Source of the DNA: Gilliamella sp. ESL0405 | GTDB lineage: Bacteria > Pseudomonadota > Gammaproteobacteria > Enterobacterales > Orbaceae | Direction of reading: 5' to 3' | Assembly: GCF_019469205.1 (NCBI RefSeq) | Contig: NZ_CP048265.1 | Coordinates: 186,001 to 250,000, forward strand | DNA length: 64,000 nucleotides | Shown: positions 52,753 through 64,000 of the stretch, in pieces | Layout of the letters: every line of letters starts with the position of its first letter | Numbering within the stretch: position 1 is the stretch's first letter | Notes under the pieces: model-generated | Seen by the model: only the letters and a program-made list of their open reading frames with translations | What the model was told of the DNA's origin: nothing | The model's database searches: none | Position numbers and translations under genes: made by a program

Positions 52753-55278
52753 ATGAGTAAAACCAATCTCGTTATCATTGGTAATGGGATGGTTGGGCAC
52801 CGCTTTATCGAGGAGTTAGTTGGTAAATCGTTGTCTGATCAGTTCAATATTACTATCTTTTGTGAAGAGCCTCGCCTTGCTTATGACCGTGTGCATCTTT
52901 CTTCTTATTTTTCTGACTATACCGCTGAAGCACTTTCACTTGTTCGAGCTGGACTTTATGAAGAAAACAATATCAATGTACTACTTAATGAGCGCGCTAT
53001 CTTAATTAATCGTCAACGTAAAGAGGTTCACTCACAAACCGGTCGTATTGTTTCTTATGATAAGTTAATTATTGCAACGGGATCTTATCCTTGGGTTCCA
53101 CCTATTGAAGGGGCAAATGGTTGTGATTGTTTTGTTTATCGAACAATAGAAGACCTTGATGCTATCGCCGAATGTGCTAAGCGTAGTAAGTCGGGCGCCG
53201 TTGTTGGTGGGGGCTTACTTGGGCTAGAGGCTGCCGGAGCGCTTAAAAATTTAGGTGTTGCAACGCATGTTGTTGAATTTGCGCCGGTATTAATGGCTGA
53301 ACAACTGGATGTTATGGGTGGTGAGCAACTACGTCGTAAAATCGAGGAAATGGGCGTTGGCGTTCATACCTGTAAAAATACACAAGAAATTGTGCATACG
53401 CCGTCCGGTAAGATTATGCAATTTGCTGATGGCTCTGCACTGGAAGTCGATTTTATCGTGTTTTCAACCGGCATCAGACCAAATGATCAACTGGCTAAAG
53501 ATTGTCAGCTTGAGATTGGTCAACGAGGCGGCATTGTTGTTAATGATAATTGCCAAACCTCAGATCCGGATATTTACGCTATTGGTGAGTGCGCATGCTG
53601 GCAAGGTAAGGTGTTTGGTTTAGTGGCGCCCGGCTATAAAATGGCTGGTGTCGCACTTGCCCATTTAATCGGTGAGCAAAGCCAATTTAATGGTGCTGAT
53701 ATGAGCGCTAAATTGAAATTAATGGGTGTTGATGTTGGTAGCATTGGTGATGCTAAAGGTAAAACACCTGACAGCCGAAGTTATGTGTACTTAGATGAAA
53801 ATGCACCTGTTTATAAAAAGCTGGTGGTTAGCGGTGATAATAAAAGATTATTGGGTGCGGTGTTAGTCGGTGATACGGCAGATTACAGTAATTTATTACA
53901 GTTAATGTTAAATGAAATGGATCTTCCTGAGCATCCCGATACCTTAATTTTACCTGCTCATGCAGGGGCTAAACCTGCCATGGGGGTTGAGGCATTGCCA
54001 GATACGGCACAAATTTGCTCATGTTTTGATGTCACCAAAGCAAAAATTATCGATGCGATTCATGCTGGTTGTCATACGGTTGCGGCAATCAAGGCTGAAA
54101 CTAAAGCTGGTACAGGTTGCGGTGGTTGTATTCCATTAGTGACTCAGCTATTAAACTCAGAATTAGCTAAACAAGGTATCGAAGTCAGTCATGCTTTATG
54201 TGAGCATTTCAAATATTCACGTCAAGAGTTATACCATTTGATTCGTGTTGAAGGGTTAAAATCGTTCAATGAAGTGATTAAAAAACATGGTAGTGGTTAT
54301 GGTTGCGAAGTGTGTAAGCCAACCATTGGTTCACTACTGGCTTCTTGTTGGAATGATTATATCCTCAAACAAAATTTAATCCCGTTGCAAGATAGTAATG
54401 ATATCTTTTTGGGTAATATTCAAAAAAATGGAACTTATTCGGTTATTCCTCGTAGTGCCGGTGGTGAAATCACACCAGAAGGCTTGATTGCTGTTGGTCA
54501 AATTGCCAAAAAATATCATCTCTATTCAAAAATAACTGGCTCACAGCGTATTGGACTGTTTGGCGCCCAAAAAGATGATTTGCCAGCTATTTGGAAAGAG
54601 TTAATCGATGCCGGTTTTGAAAGTGGTTATGCTTATGCTAAAGCACTTAGAATGGCTAAAACGTGTGTTGGTAGCACTTGGTGTCGCTATGGTGTAGGTG
54701 ATAGTGTCGGTTTGGGTGTTGAACTGGAAAATCGCTATAAAGGTATCCGTGCACCGCATAAATTTAAACTTGGTGTTTCCGGCTGTACCCGTGAATGCGC
54801 TGAAGCGCAAGGTAAAGATATTGGTGTTATCGCAACGGAGAAGGGTTGGAATCTTTATGTCTGTGGTAACGGCGGTATGAAGCCACGACATGCTGATTTG
54901 CTTGCCGCTGATTTGGATAAGCAAACTTTAATTCAATATCTTGACCGTTTTATTATATTCTATATTCGTACTGCGGATAAATTACAGCGAACATCTGTGT
55001 GGCTGGAGAATTTAGACGGCGGAATTGATTATTTACGAAGTGTCATTATTGATAATAAGCTTGGCATTAATGACGAGCTTGAAAAAGAGATGACACGATT
55101 ACGCAAGTTAACGGTTTGTGAATGGAAACAGACCGTTGAGCATCAAGAGAATCAACAACGATTTAGCCATTTTATTAATAGTAATCAGCGTGATGATAAC
55201 GTGCAATTTATCGCAGAACGAGAACAACATCGCCCGGCGACAGCAGCAGAACGTAAAGCAATGTTAGAGGAGCAATAA
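52753..55278 (+). CDS. nirB: NADH-dependent nitrite reductase large subunit NirB
   Basis: 841 residues (E. coli 847). In order: FAD/NAD-binding oxidoreductase part (IIGNGMVGHRFIEEL, then VVGGGLLGLEAAGALKNLGV), a BFD-type [2Fe-2S] domain (ICSCFDVTKAKIIDAI, GTGCGGCIP), and the sulfite/nitrite reductase domains with siroheme-[4Fe-4S] cysteines in KTCVGSTWCRYGVGDS and GCTRECAEAQGKDIG. It reduces nitrite to ammonium in the cytoplasm. First gene of nirBDC-cysG; GGAG lies before ATG 52753. Confidence 0.97.
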   Translation: MSKTNLVIIGNGMVGHRFIEELVGKSLSDQFNITIFCEEPRLAYDRVHLSSYFSDYTAEALSLVRAGLYEENNINVLLNERAILINRQRKEVHSQTGRIVSYDKLIIATGSYPWVPPIEGANGCDCFVYRTIEDLDAIAECAKRSKSGAVVGGGLLGLEAAGALKNLGVATHVVEFAPVLMAEQLDVMGGEQLRRKIEEMGVGVHTCKNTQEIVHTPSGKIMQFADGSALEVDFIVFSTGIRPNDQLAKDCQLEIGQRGGIVVNDNCQTSDPDIYAIGECACWQGKVFGLVAPGYKMAGVALAHLIGEQSQFNGADMSAKLKLMGVDVGSIGDAKGKTPDSRSYVYLDENAPVYKKLVVSGDNKRLLGAVLVGDTADYSNLLQLMLNEMDLPEHPDTLILPAHAGAKPAMGVEALPDTAQICSCFDVTKAKIIDAIHAGCHTVAAIKAETKAGTGCGGCIPLVTQLLNSELAKQGIEVSHALCEHFKYSRQELYHLIRVEGLKSFNEVIKKHGSGYGCEVCKPTIGSLLASCWNDYILKQNLIPLQDSNDIFLGNIQKNGTYSVIPRSAGGEITPEGLIAVGQIAKKYHLYSKITGSQRIGLFGAQKDDLPAIWKELIDAGFESGYAYAKALRMAKTCVGSTWCRYGVGDSVGLGVELENRYKGIRAPHKFKLGVSGCTRECAEAQGKDIGVIATEKGWNLYVCGNGGMKPRHADLLAADLDKQTLIQYLDRFIIFYIRTADKLQRTSVWLENLDGGIDYLRSVIIDNKLGINDELEKEMTRLRKLTVCEWKQTVEHQENQQRFSHFINSNQRDDNVQFIAEREQHRPATAAERKAMLEEQ

Positions 55279-55279
55279 T

Positions 55280-55615
55280 ATGAGTCAATGGATAACCATT
55301 TGTAAACTTGATGACATTTTACCTGAAACAGGGGTGTGTGCACTGGTTGGCAATGAGCATGTGGCCATTTTTCGCCCTTATGATACCGCTGAACTTTATG
55401 CTATCAGTAATATCGATCCTTTTGCCGAAGCAAGTGTATTATCGCGAGGCATTATTGGACAGCATGAAAATGAGTTGTATGTTGCAAGCCCATTAAAAAA
55501 ACAGCGTTTTCGTTTGAAAGATGGCTATTGCATCGATGATGCTAAATACTCAATTGCACATTATCAAGTCAAAGTGAATGCAGACGGTTTTGTTGAAGTT
55601 AAATCGTTTTGTTAA
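55280..55615 (+). CDS. nirD: Nitrite reductase small subunit NirD
   Basis: 111 residues (E. coli 108). Rieske-like fold without the usual cluster ligands, as in other NirD: ICKLDDILPETGVCALVGNE and ASVLSRGIIGQH, SPLKKQRFRLKDGYC. It is required for NirB activity and starts one base after the nirB stop. Confidence 0.96.
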   Translation: MSQWITICKLDDILPETGVCALVGNEHVAIFRPYDTAELYAISNIDPFAEASVLSRGIIGQHENELYVASPLKKQRFRLKDGYCIDDAKYSIAHYQVKVNADGFVEVKSFC

Positions 55616-55640
55616 AACAGTTTTAAAGGTTTAGATAGTT

Positions 55641-56414
55641 ATGTATACCGAAACAATTAATAAATGTGCTACTAATGCAGCACGTATTGTTCGTTTAGCC
55701 AAAACTAATCCATTTGGGTTTTGGTTAAGTTCTGCTATGGCGGGCGCTTATGTTGGTCTTGGCATTATTTTAATTTTCACATTAGGCAATTTGCTCGATC
55801 CTTCGTTAAGACCGTTAGTTATGGGTGCAACATTTGGTATCGCCTTAACTTTAGTTGTTATCGCTGGGTCAGAGTTGTTTACTGGTCACACCATGTTTTT
55901 AACTTTTGGTGTTAAATGTAAAAAGATCACAAATAAGCAAATGTGGCTTGTTTTACCGCAGACGTGGTTAGCTAATTTATTGGGATCTATTTTTGTAGCC
56001 GCATTATATTTTTATGCCTCAACACCATTATTATCAGTCAATACCAGCTTAGTGCATAGCGCTGCACTGGCTAAAACAATGGCACCGGCAAGTGCGCTAT
56101 TTTTTCGTGGCATTTTGTGTAACTGGTTAGTGTGTTTAGCCATTTGGATGGCAAATCGTGTTGAAGGGTCAGCCAAATTTATTGCCATTTGGTGGTGTTT
56201 ACTTGCTTTTATTGCTTGTGGTTATGAACATTCCGTTGCCAATATGACGTTGTTTTCACTTTCATGGTTTGGTGATCATAGTGAAGCTTATAATTTAGTG
56301 GGTATCGGTCATAATTTACTTTGGGTCTCGCTGGGTAATATTGTTTCCGGTGCGGTCTTTATGGGATTAGGATACTGGTATTCAACGCCTAAAACAGAGC
56401 GACCAAAAGGATAA
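55641..56414 (+). CDS. nirC: Formate/nitrite transporter family channel NirC
   Basis: 257 residues (E. coli 268), six hydrophobic helices. FNT signatures: [20 protein letters not shown] near the start, [12 protein letters not shown] and [18 protein letters not shown]. It imports nitrite (and may export it) for the adjacent reductase. Confidence 0.95.
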   Translation: MYTETINKCATNAARIVRLAKTNPFGFWLSSAMAGAYVGLGIILIFTLGNLLDPSLRPLVMGATFGIALTLVVIAGSELFTGHTMFLTFGVKCKKITNKQMWLVLPQTWLANLLGSIFVAALYFYASTPLLSVNTSLVHSAALAKTMAPASALFFRGILCNWLVCLAIWMANRVEGSAKFIAIWWCLLAFIACGYEHSVANMTLFSLSWFGDHSEAYNLVGIGHNLLWVSLGNIVSGAVFMGLGYWYSTPKTERPKG

Positions 56415-56424
56415 CAGCGCCATT

Positions 56425-57798
56425 ATGGATTATTTACCACTATTTTGTAAGTTAGAAAACCGTGAATGTCTGTTAGTTGGTGGTGGTGAAATTGCCGAGC
56501 GAAAAGCTCGGCTATTACTTGAAGCGGGTGCAAAGTTAACGGTTAATGCGCTTGAATTTAATGAGCAATTTTTATGCTGGCAAAAACAGAATCAGTTGGT
56601 ACTTGAGCAAGGCGAATTCAATGCCCAATTGCTGGATAATAAATGGTTGGTTATAGCTGCAACAAATTGTCAGCAGACAAATCAAGCGGTCAGTTTAGCG
56701 GCGGAAAATCGCCGTATCTTTTGTAATGTAGTTGATTCACCGAAAGATGCCAGCTTTATTATGCCTTCTATTATTGATCGTTCGCCGATTATGGTTGCCG
56801 TATCTTCTGCCGGGCATGCACCGGTTTTAGCTCGTTTATTACGAGAAAAACTTGAATCGATTTTACCCCAGCATTTAGGTAAATTAGCGCAATATGCAGG
56901 TTATTTACGTAATAAAGCCAAACAGACTTATAAAACACTGACTGAGCGTCGCCGCTTTTGGGAGAAGCTTTTTACTCATGATCGGTTAGCGCAAGCCATT
57001 GCCAATAATGATTCACAGCAGGTTGAAAAGTTAACCAACGAGCTATTTGAACTTTCGCTTGATGATCGGGGCGAAGTTGTTTTAGTCGGTGCAGGTCCGG
57101 GTGATGCAGGGTTATTGACATTAAAAGGATTACAGCAGATCCAACAAGCTGATATTATTGTTTATGACCGTTTAGTCTCCGATGAGATAATGAATCTGGC
57201 AAGGCGTGATGCTCAACGGATATTTGTGGGTAAGCGGGCAGGGTATCACTGCGTTCCTCAAGAACAGATCAATCAGATCTTATTAGAACAAGCGCAAAAA
57301 GGTTTGCGGGTGGTTCGGTTAAAAGGGGGCGATCCGTTTATCTTTGGTCGTGGTGGGGAAGAACTTGAAACCTTATTTAATGCAAATATTCCATTTTCTG
57401 TCGTGCCCGGTATTACCGCTGCCTCTGGATGTTCAGCTTATAGCGGTATTCCATTGACTCACCGTAATTATGCACATAGTGTTCGTTTAATTACCGGACA
57501 TTTAAAAGATGGTAGTCATCTTGATTGGCAAAGTTTAGCGGCGGAAAAGCAGACGTTAGTCTTTTATATGGGACTTTCACAAGCGCAAAATATTAGTCAG
57601 CAATTAATTCAGCATGGCATGAATGAGCAAACGCCGGTAGCAATTGTTGAGGAAGGTACCAGCACCAAACAGAAAGTGGTAGCCGGTTTGCTTTGTGATT
57701 TAGCCTCGTTGGCTTTACAAGCCCGTAGTCCAAGTTTAATCATTGTCGGGCCAGTTGTTGCGCTGCGAGAAAAACTCAATTGGTTTTCAAATCATTGA
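56425..57798 (+). CDS. cysG: Siroheme synthase CysG (trifunctional)
   Basis: 457 residues (E. coli 457). The N-terminal half (1-205) is precorrin-2 dehydrogenase and ferrochelatase: [40 protein letters not shown]. The C-terminal half (215-457) is uroporphyrinogen III methyltransferase: [53 protein letters not shown]. It makes the siroheme used by NirB and sits at the end of the nir operon, as in E. coli. Confidence 0.97.
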   Translation: MDYLPLFCKLENRECLLVGGGEIAERKARLLLEAGAKLTVNALEFNEQFLCWQKQNQLVLEQGEFNAQLLDNKWLVIAATNCQQTNQAVSLAAENRRIFCNVVDSPKDASFIMPSIIDRSPIMVAVSSAGHAPVLARLLREKLESILPQHLGKLAQYAGYLRNKAKQTYKTLTERRRFWEKLFTHDRLAQAIANNDSQQVEKLTNELFELSLDDRGEVVLVGAGPGDAGLLTLKGLQQIQQADIIVYDRLVSDEIMNLARRDAQRIFVGKRAGYHCVPQEQINQILLEQAQKGLRVVRLKGGDPFIFGRGGEELETLFNANIPFSVVPGITAASGCSAYSGIPLTHRNYAHSVRLITGHLKDGSHLDWQSLAAEKQTLVFYMGLSQAQNISQQLIQHGMNEQTPVAIVEEGTSTKQKVVAGLLCDLASLALQARSPSLIIVGPVVALREKLNWFSNH

Positions 57799-57804
57799 TT
57801 TAAG

Positions 57805-57841
57805 CCGGCAAGGCTACTTTACAAAATAGTGGTCTTGCCGG
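57805..57841 (+). terminator. Hairpin after cysG
   Basis: CCGGCAAG (57805-57812) / CTTGCCGG (57834-57841) with a partly paired interior. Only TT follows directly. Probable terminator of the nir operon. Confidence 0.6.
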
Positions 57842-57940
57842 TTATCTAAACGTTAGCCGTTTAATAGCATCATTTAATAGGCAACGGCCTTTAAAAACTT
57901 CAATTGAGTTCAGTATAATCAATTATCTTTAATTAATGCA

Positions 57941-58594
57941 TTACTCTTTGCTCTGTAAATACCATACGGTCATTTCCATGCGTGATTTGAAATTTAATTT
58001 CTTAAAAATACTTTTTACATGAACTTTTACGGTACTTTCCACTATATCCAAATCTTTTGCGATCAATTTGTTAGATAGACCTTGCACCAGCAGATTAAAT
58101 ATCTCATGTTCTCTTGGTGTGAGTAACTTTACATCATGAATTTGTTTGGTCTGTGGCTTTGTGCTTTGGCGCATATAATTGATAATTATGTGCGAAATGG
58201 CTTCATCCATAATAACTTTTCCCTCCGCAATATCTTTTAAAGCGTTGAGAAAGTCTTCTGGCTCCATATCTTTCAATAAATAGCCGTCAGCACCATTTTT
58301 AAGGGCGGATATAATATCTTCTTTGTCATCTGATACGGTAAACATGATGATCCGGCTTGAGATGTTTTTTTCACGTAAATAACGTAAAATTTCTAAACCA
58401 CTCATACCATGAATATTGATATCTAATAAAATAATTTCCGGTTCAAGTTTTTCCGCTAATTTAATCCCTTCAGTACCTAATCCTGTTTCACCTACAACTT
58501 CAAAGTGGTTAACAGTATTAATTAATTGCTTTACGCCATTTCTTAACATAGGGTGATCGTCAATTAGCAGTATTGAACTTTTTATCTGCTCCAT
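57941..58594 (-). CDS. narL: Nitrate/nitrite response regulator NarL
   Basis: 217 residues (E. coli NarL 216). Receiver domain with acidic pocket D12-D13 and phospho-acceptor D58 (EIILLDINIHGMSG), then K in LKDMEPEDFLNAL. C-terminal LuxR-type helix-turn-helix: LTPREHEIFNLLVQGLSNKL, IAKDLDIVESTVKVHVKSIF. GADGYLLKDMEPEDxLxAL favours NarL over NarP. It binds heptamer sites such as the one before nirB. It follows narX by four bases. Confidence 0.9.
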   Translation of the reverse strand: MEQIKSSILLIDDHPMLRNGVKQLINTVNHFEVVGETGLGTEGIKLAEKLEPEIILLDINIHGMSGLEILRYLREKNISSRIIMFTVSDDKEDIISALKNGADGYLLKDMEPEDFLNALKDIAEGKVIMDEAISHIIINYMRQSTKPQTKQIHDVKLLTPREHEIFNLLVQGLSNKLIAKDLDIVESTVKVHVKSIFKKLNFKSRMEMTVWYLQSKE

Positions 58595-58598
58595 TTGG

Positions 58599-60422
58599 TT
58601 ACTCTTCTATTATCTTAAATGGAATGGTGTTGTTGGCTTTAAATTTTATCATAACTTGCGTACCTTGTTGTGGTTGACTATTGATGATCAAATTGCCATT
58701 AAGTATTTCAGCTCTATCACGCATTATCACCATACCATAATGGTTGTCTTGTTTTACATTGTTTTGTATACCGATGCCGTTATCAGCAATGCTTAAGGTA
58801 ATAATTTGATTGTCATCAATTGTGAAATCAATGATGACTTGCGTCGCTTTTGCATGTTTGTAGACATTATTGAGTGCTTCACGAAGAAATTGCAATAAAT
58901 GAAAAGCATGTTTACTTTGGATAATGTTGAGCGGCAATTGATATTTGAGTTGAATATTAAATTTTAGCTTTTGATTAAATTCTTCTATTAACTCCATTAA
59001 ACTGGCATAAAAGCCTGTCTGGTTAAGGCGTAACCGGAAAGAGGTGATCAACTCTCTTAATTGCGAATAGGTGATATTGACCTCTTTACGCATGGTAGCC
59101 AATAGATCAATGCTATTTTGTGAAGTCAGATCCGATTGCATTTGTAAACAACTTAGGTGTATTTTTAGACAAGAAAGGGATTGAGCTATCGAGTCATGTA
59201 ATTCTCTAGCCATTGCTGAGCGCTCTTTCATTAATAGATACTGTTTTTGTTGTTCTATCTGCCTATCGAGCATTATGGCTGTTGTCATCTGCTCAATTAA
59301 CCCGGTAATTAGATTTTCTTGCTCGTCACTTAGGGTTACCTCTAGTGGTTGACTGGCAAATAAAACGCCGAGCTTTTCTCCATTATCTTGTAGGTACCAA
59401 TAACGTTGAAAACCATTTTTTGGATAAGGTTTCGAAGGAATTAAGCAAGCATGGCAATGGGGATTTTGGCAATAAGGCAATTTTTGCTCATTATCATAAC
59501 TGATCTGTTGATAGTGTTCAGGGTCTTTTGATTCATAAAAGCGAATCTGGAATTGGGTAAGTGGAACTAACTCTTCTAATTGGCGCAGTATGATTAAAAA
59601 ACGTTCACATAATGGTTCTGATGTGTGGAGTTGTTTGGTTGCTTGATATTGAAACGAAATGATTTTATTGGTTTGTTGTAATTCGGCTGTTTTTTCGGCT
59701 ACTCGCTCTTCGAGTAATAAGTATTGGGATTCAATTTGCTCAGACATATTGTTTAATGCTAAGCCCAATAAATCAAATTCGTTTTTTCTTGATCTAATAG
59801 TAAAACGTTCACTGAAATTGTGTTTGGAAATGGCTTCGGCCATATTAATAAGTTTACGCCAAGGGTTGAGAAGATAACGGCGTAAATAGTAACATTGTGC
59901 GATAAGAAATATCGCTATAATAATGATAAACAGTTGTTGTAAGCGGAAAATATATTGAATTTGATTTTCAGTTTTCTGATCTATTTTATTTACTAACTCA
60001 TTAGTTTGTAGGACAAATTGTTCAATATCCTCTCTGATTGCATCCATTTGTTGGGCTTGATGTATTTTGGGTTTTATTGAGCTTGCCCATTTGTGTTGTA
60101 ACTGTTCAAATTCACTTGATAAGTGATATTGTTTAAAAAGAGTCGAGTGTTGTTTTTCGCTGGTAATATCATTAAATATATCTAAGCGATAATTATCTTG
60201 TTGGCTTAATGGGATCATCGATAATAGCTGATAGCTTTTCATGCGAATTAGCCCTAATTGATTAATTAGGTAAGCACTACCTTTGGTATCATTAGCAACT
60301 TGAATGGAGATGGATAATGCGATTAACGCAATTATCCCGAGAAAAAACATCCATAATGAGAAGCGATTAATTGTCGAGGCGTGATAATTGGTCTTTTTTT
60401 TGGGTATTTTGCCGCTTGACAT
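58599..60422 (-). CDS. narX: Nitrate/nitrite sensor histidine kinase NarX
   Basis: 607 residues (E. coli NarX 598). First membrane helix about 20-42, then a periplasmic helical domain with the nitrate-binding P-box NDTKGSAYLINQLGLIRMKS (44-63), second helix about 162-182, HAMP segment, and a cytoplasmic cysteine cluster YCQNPHCHAC (C318, C323, C326). The phosphorylation site is H409 in ARELHDSIAQSLSCLK, followed by an HATPase domain (IADNGIGIQNN). It senses nitrate and nitrite and phosphorylates NarL. Confidence 0.92.
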   Translation of the reverse strand: MSSGKIPKKKTNYHASTINRFSLWMFFLGIIALIALSISIQVANDTKGSAYLINQLGLIRMKSYQLLSMIPLSQQDNYRLDIFNDITSEKQHSTLFKQYHLSSEFEQLQHKWASSIKPKIHQAQQMDAIREDIEQFVLQTNELVNKIDQKTENQIQYIFRLQQLFIIIIAIFLIAQCYYLRRYLLNPWRKLINMAEAISKHNFSERFTIRSRKNEFDLLGLALNNMSEQIESQYLLLEERVAEKTAELQQTNKIISFQYQATKQLHTSEPLCERFLIILRQLEELVPLTQFQIRFYESKDPEHYQQISYDNEQKLPYCQNPHCHACLIPSKPYPKNGFQRYWYLQDNGEKLGVLFASQPLEVTLSDEQENLITGLIEQMTTAIMLDRQIEQQKQYLLMKERSAMARELHDSIAQSLSCLKIHLSCLQMQSDLTSQNSIDLLATMRKEVNITYSQLRELITSFRLRLNQTGFYASLMELIEEFNQKLKFNIQLKYQLPLNIIQSKHAFHLLQFLREALNNVYKHAKATQVIIDFTIDDNQIITLSIADNGIGIQNNVKQDNHYGMVIMRDRAEILNGNLIINSQPQQGTQVMIKFKANNTIPFKIIEE

Positions 60423-60529
60423 CTTATAAATAAATTACCAAGTAAATAATGATTTATCATATTGTAACGCTAAAACGGTATGTCTCAGATCTTTTTTATA
60501 ACTTTTTGCGATCTTTTAGTAAACAGAGC

Positions 60530-60558
60530 TTGCAACAAGAATAAATTTTGCGTAAAAT
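60530..60558 (+). promoter_or_regulatory. rplU promoter
   Basis: TTGCAA (60530-60535), 17-bp spacer, TAAAAT (60553-60558): a strong sigma-70 promoter about 80 bp before rplU. Confidence 0.75.
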
Positions 60559-60636
60559 TCACGCCCTATAAGATTAATCAATGCAGACAAATATGTACAA
60601 TCAAGTAATGGTCTGTTTTTTATTGCGGAGTTGAGT

Positions 60637-60945
60637 ATGTACGCAGTTTTCCAAAGTGGTGGCAAACAACACCGAGTCAGCGAAGGACAAGTCGTTCGCT
60701 TGGAAAAAATTGAAGTCGAAACTGGTTCTGAAATCGTTTTCGATAAAGTTTTAATGGTAGCAAATGGTGAAGACATCAAAGTTGGTGCTCCGTTTGTTGA
60801 AGGTGCAACAATTAAAGCAGAGATTGTTGAACACGGTCGTGGTGACAAAGTGAAAATCGTTAAATTCCGTCGTCGTAAACACTATCGTAAACAACAAGGT
60901 CACCGTCAGTGGTTCACTGATGTGAAGATCACTGCAATCGCTTAA
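60637..60945 (+). CDS. rplU: 50S ribosomal protein L21
   Basis: ATG 60637 gives [18 protein letters not shown] and 102 residues (E. coli 103); the in-frame TTG at 60631 would only add two residues. [20 protein letters not shown] is the conserved basic motif. First gene of rplU-rpmA-yhbE-obgE. Confidence 0.98.
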   Translation: MYAVFQSGGKQHRVSEGQVVRLEKIEVETGSEIVFDKVLMVANGEDIKVGAPFVEGATIKAEIVEHGRGDKVKIVKFRRRKHYRKQQGHRQWFTDVKITAIA

Positions 60946-60960
60946 TAGGAGTATCGAACA

Positions 60961-61221
60961 ATGGCACATAAGAAGGCTGGTGGTTCATCACGTAATGGTC
61001 GTGATTCCCAAAGTAAACGTTTAGGTGTTAAACGTTATGGTAGTCAAGAAGTTCTTGCTGGAAATATCTTAGTTCGTCAACGTGGAACTCAATTCCACCC
61101 AGGCACAAACGTAGGTTGTGGTCGTGACCATACACTATTTGCCTTAATCGATGGACAAGTAAAATTCGAAGTTAAAGGACCAAAAAACCGTCGTTATGTT
61201 AGTGTAATTGCTAACAGCTAA
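60961..61221 (+). CDS. rpmA: 50S ribosomal protein L27
   Basis: 86 residues (E. coli 85). [20 protein letters not shown], the N-terminus that reaches the peptidyl transferase centre, and [20 protein letters not shown] are intact. No N-terminal prosequence of the Firmicute type. Confidence 0.99.
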   Translation: MAHKKAGGSSRNGRDSQSKRLGVKRYGSQEVLAGNILVRQRGTQFHPGTNVGCGRDHTLFALIDGQVKFEVKGPKNRRYVSVIANS

Positions 61222-61247
61222 TTAAAAGCGGTTCAAAAGTTTATAGA

Positions 61248-61275
61248 AGCCTCACAGTTATTGTGGGGCTTTTTT
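61248..61275 (+). terminator. Terminator after rpmA
   Basis: Nine-base-pair stem AGCCTCACA (61248-61256) / TGTGGGGCT (61262-61270) with one G-U pair, loop GTTAT, then TTTTT. Read-through into yhbE-obgE is likely needed, or a separate promoter lies in the short gap. Confidence 0.88.
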
Positions 61276-61307
61276 CATTTCTTGAATTTTATATAATATT
61301 ACCCATT

Positions 61308-63442
<2,135 letters not shown>

Positions 63443-63500
63443 TAAAGCGGTATTTATCGCGGCTATCTCATTTGTTAAATAAAAATAATAATTTCTACAA

Positions 63501-63521
63501 TGCAGGGTAACTTACCCTGCA
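63501..63521 (+). terminator. Terminator after obgE
   Basis: Perfect 8-bp stem TGCAGGGT (63501-63508) / ACCCTGCA (63514-63521), loop AACTT, then CTTATCTTAATTT. It lies about 60 bp after the obgE stop. Confidence 0.75.
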
Positions 63522-63622
63522 CTTATCTTAATTTATTTTCATAGAATCAATTAGTTAGTATTTCCATGCCGTTTAATTAGACCGGTCTATCTTCTTTATT
63601 TGGAAAAAATCAAAAAAACTAC

Positions 63623-63655
63623 TTGCTTTTATTAATGAGAATGATTATCATTCAA
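63623..63655 (+). promoter_or_regulatory. Promoter and Fur box of the RyhB-like RNA
   Basis: -35 TTGCTT (63623-63628), 17-bp spacer, -10 TATCAT (63646-63651). A Fur box at 63637-63655 (GAGAATGATTATCATTCAA) matches 14 of 19 consensus positions, with all of the core AATGAT-x-ATCATT, and covers the -10 box. Fe-Fur should therefore block transcription when iron is ample, as at ryhB in E. coli. Confidence 0.85.
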
Positions 63656-63657
63656 TT

Positions 63658-63754
63658 GTACTTTGTTAGAGAGTTGAAAGACTTCTGAAAAAGTATGACA
63701 TTGCTCACATTGCTTCCAATGTTTGCCAGCCTAGCCAACTATGCTGGCTTTTTT
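63658..63754 (+). ncRNA. ryhB: RyhB-like small regulatory RNA
   Basis: About 97 nt. The core GACATTGCTCACATTGCTTC (63697-63716), then C, is identical to that of enteric RyhB. It is followed by a GCCAGC (63725-63730) / GCTGGC (63743-63748) terminator stem and TTTTTT, a tail suited to Hfq binding; E. coli RyhB ends in the same GCTGGC-U style. The 5' part can form a bulged stem. RyhB is made under iron shortage and, with Hfq, shuts down mRNAs of iron-using proteins. The 5' end is predicted from the promoter. Confidence 0.88.
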
Positions 63755-63780
63755 ATTATGTATGGTGAGTTAATCGCACT

Positions 63781-63942
63781 TTATTTATTATGCCTACTAT
63801 AAAGTGATCTACTTACTTCAAGCAAAGCGCAAACAGCTTCAATCTAAACATATCTTTATTTATTCGTATGGTAGGCTTCAATATAATCTCTTACCTTCAC
63901 CAAAATAGTATCGATTTCAGCACATTGATAATAAAAAGACAT
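63781..63942 (-). pseudogene. Possible decayed IS3-type transposase fragments
   Basis: Two short minus-strand pieces. 63856-63942 opens with ATG and reads MSFYYQCAEIDTILVKVRDY plus IEAYHTNK, which recalls the C-terminal YI-x2-YH/YN stretch of IS3-family OrfB. 63781-63843 reads IEAVCALLEVSRSLYSRHNK without a start codon and recalls the N-terminal LLxVSRSxYY motif of OrfB. The pieces are in reverse order to an intact element, and no terminal inverted repeat was seen. Identification is by motif only. Confidence 0.3.
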
Positions 63943-64000
63943 GAATTACACAGATAAACATGATTTGGTTCAGTAAAGCTTTATATGATAAGGTTGATAC

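Overview
The window is a gammaproteobacterial chromosome segment. Gene content and order are enteric-like, the DNA is A+T-rich, and the proteins resemble E. coli ones with moderate divergence. This fits the Orbaceae (Gilliamella-type insect gut symbionts) best, but that is an inference from gene content. No tRNA, rRNA, prophage, CRISPR array or intact insertion sequence was seen.

Layout. 1-7000: 5' part of slt, then the isc operon iscR-iscS-iscU-iscA-hscB-hscA-fdx behind two tandem IscR type-1 sites; iscX is not at its usual place. 7400-21420: the S10, spc and alpha ribosomal protein operons, including rpmD and rpmJ, with secY and rpoA. An L4-type S10 leader and an S4-type alpha leader are recognisable. 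21500-28100: housekeeping genes (EamA transporter, slyX, radC, slyD, fabI, tehB, fmt), a 13-bp minisatellite and a pair of about 80-bp direct repeats. 28100-34500: a YfbS-like SLC13 carrier, poxB, and a gntK-edd pair for entry into the Entner-Doudoroff pathway with a GntR-type operator.

34500-49200 is a sugar island. A forward galactitol cluster (gatABC, gatD, gatR, a LacC-like tagatose-6-phosphate kinase, gatY, an HxpA-like phosphatase) faces a reverse N-acetylgalactosamine cluster (agaR, agaS, a mannose-family PTS, an agaA/nagA deacetylase) across the glucose-1-phosphatase gene agp. Both routes produce tagatose 6-phosphate, which the one kinase and one aldolase present would convert to triose phosphates. 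CRP-like and DeoR-family operator-like sites stand upstream.

49300-52250: a marR-hlyD-ABC permease efflux cluster with a duplicated operator. 52600-60430: nirB-nirD-nirC-cysG (NADH-dependent nitrite reduction plus siroheme synthesis), followed by a convergent narX-narL pair; a perfect NarL/NarP 7-2-7 site lies upstream of nirB. 60500-63450: rplU-rpmA-yhbE-obgE.

The most interesting item is beyond obgE: a small RNA gene at about 63658-63754 that carries the RyhB core, a Rho-independent terminator and a Fur box over its -10 element. Its core can form 11 continuous base pairs with the iscS ribosome-binding site at the other end of the window. This suggests that the Fur-RyhB control of Fe-S cluster assembly known from enterics is conserved here.
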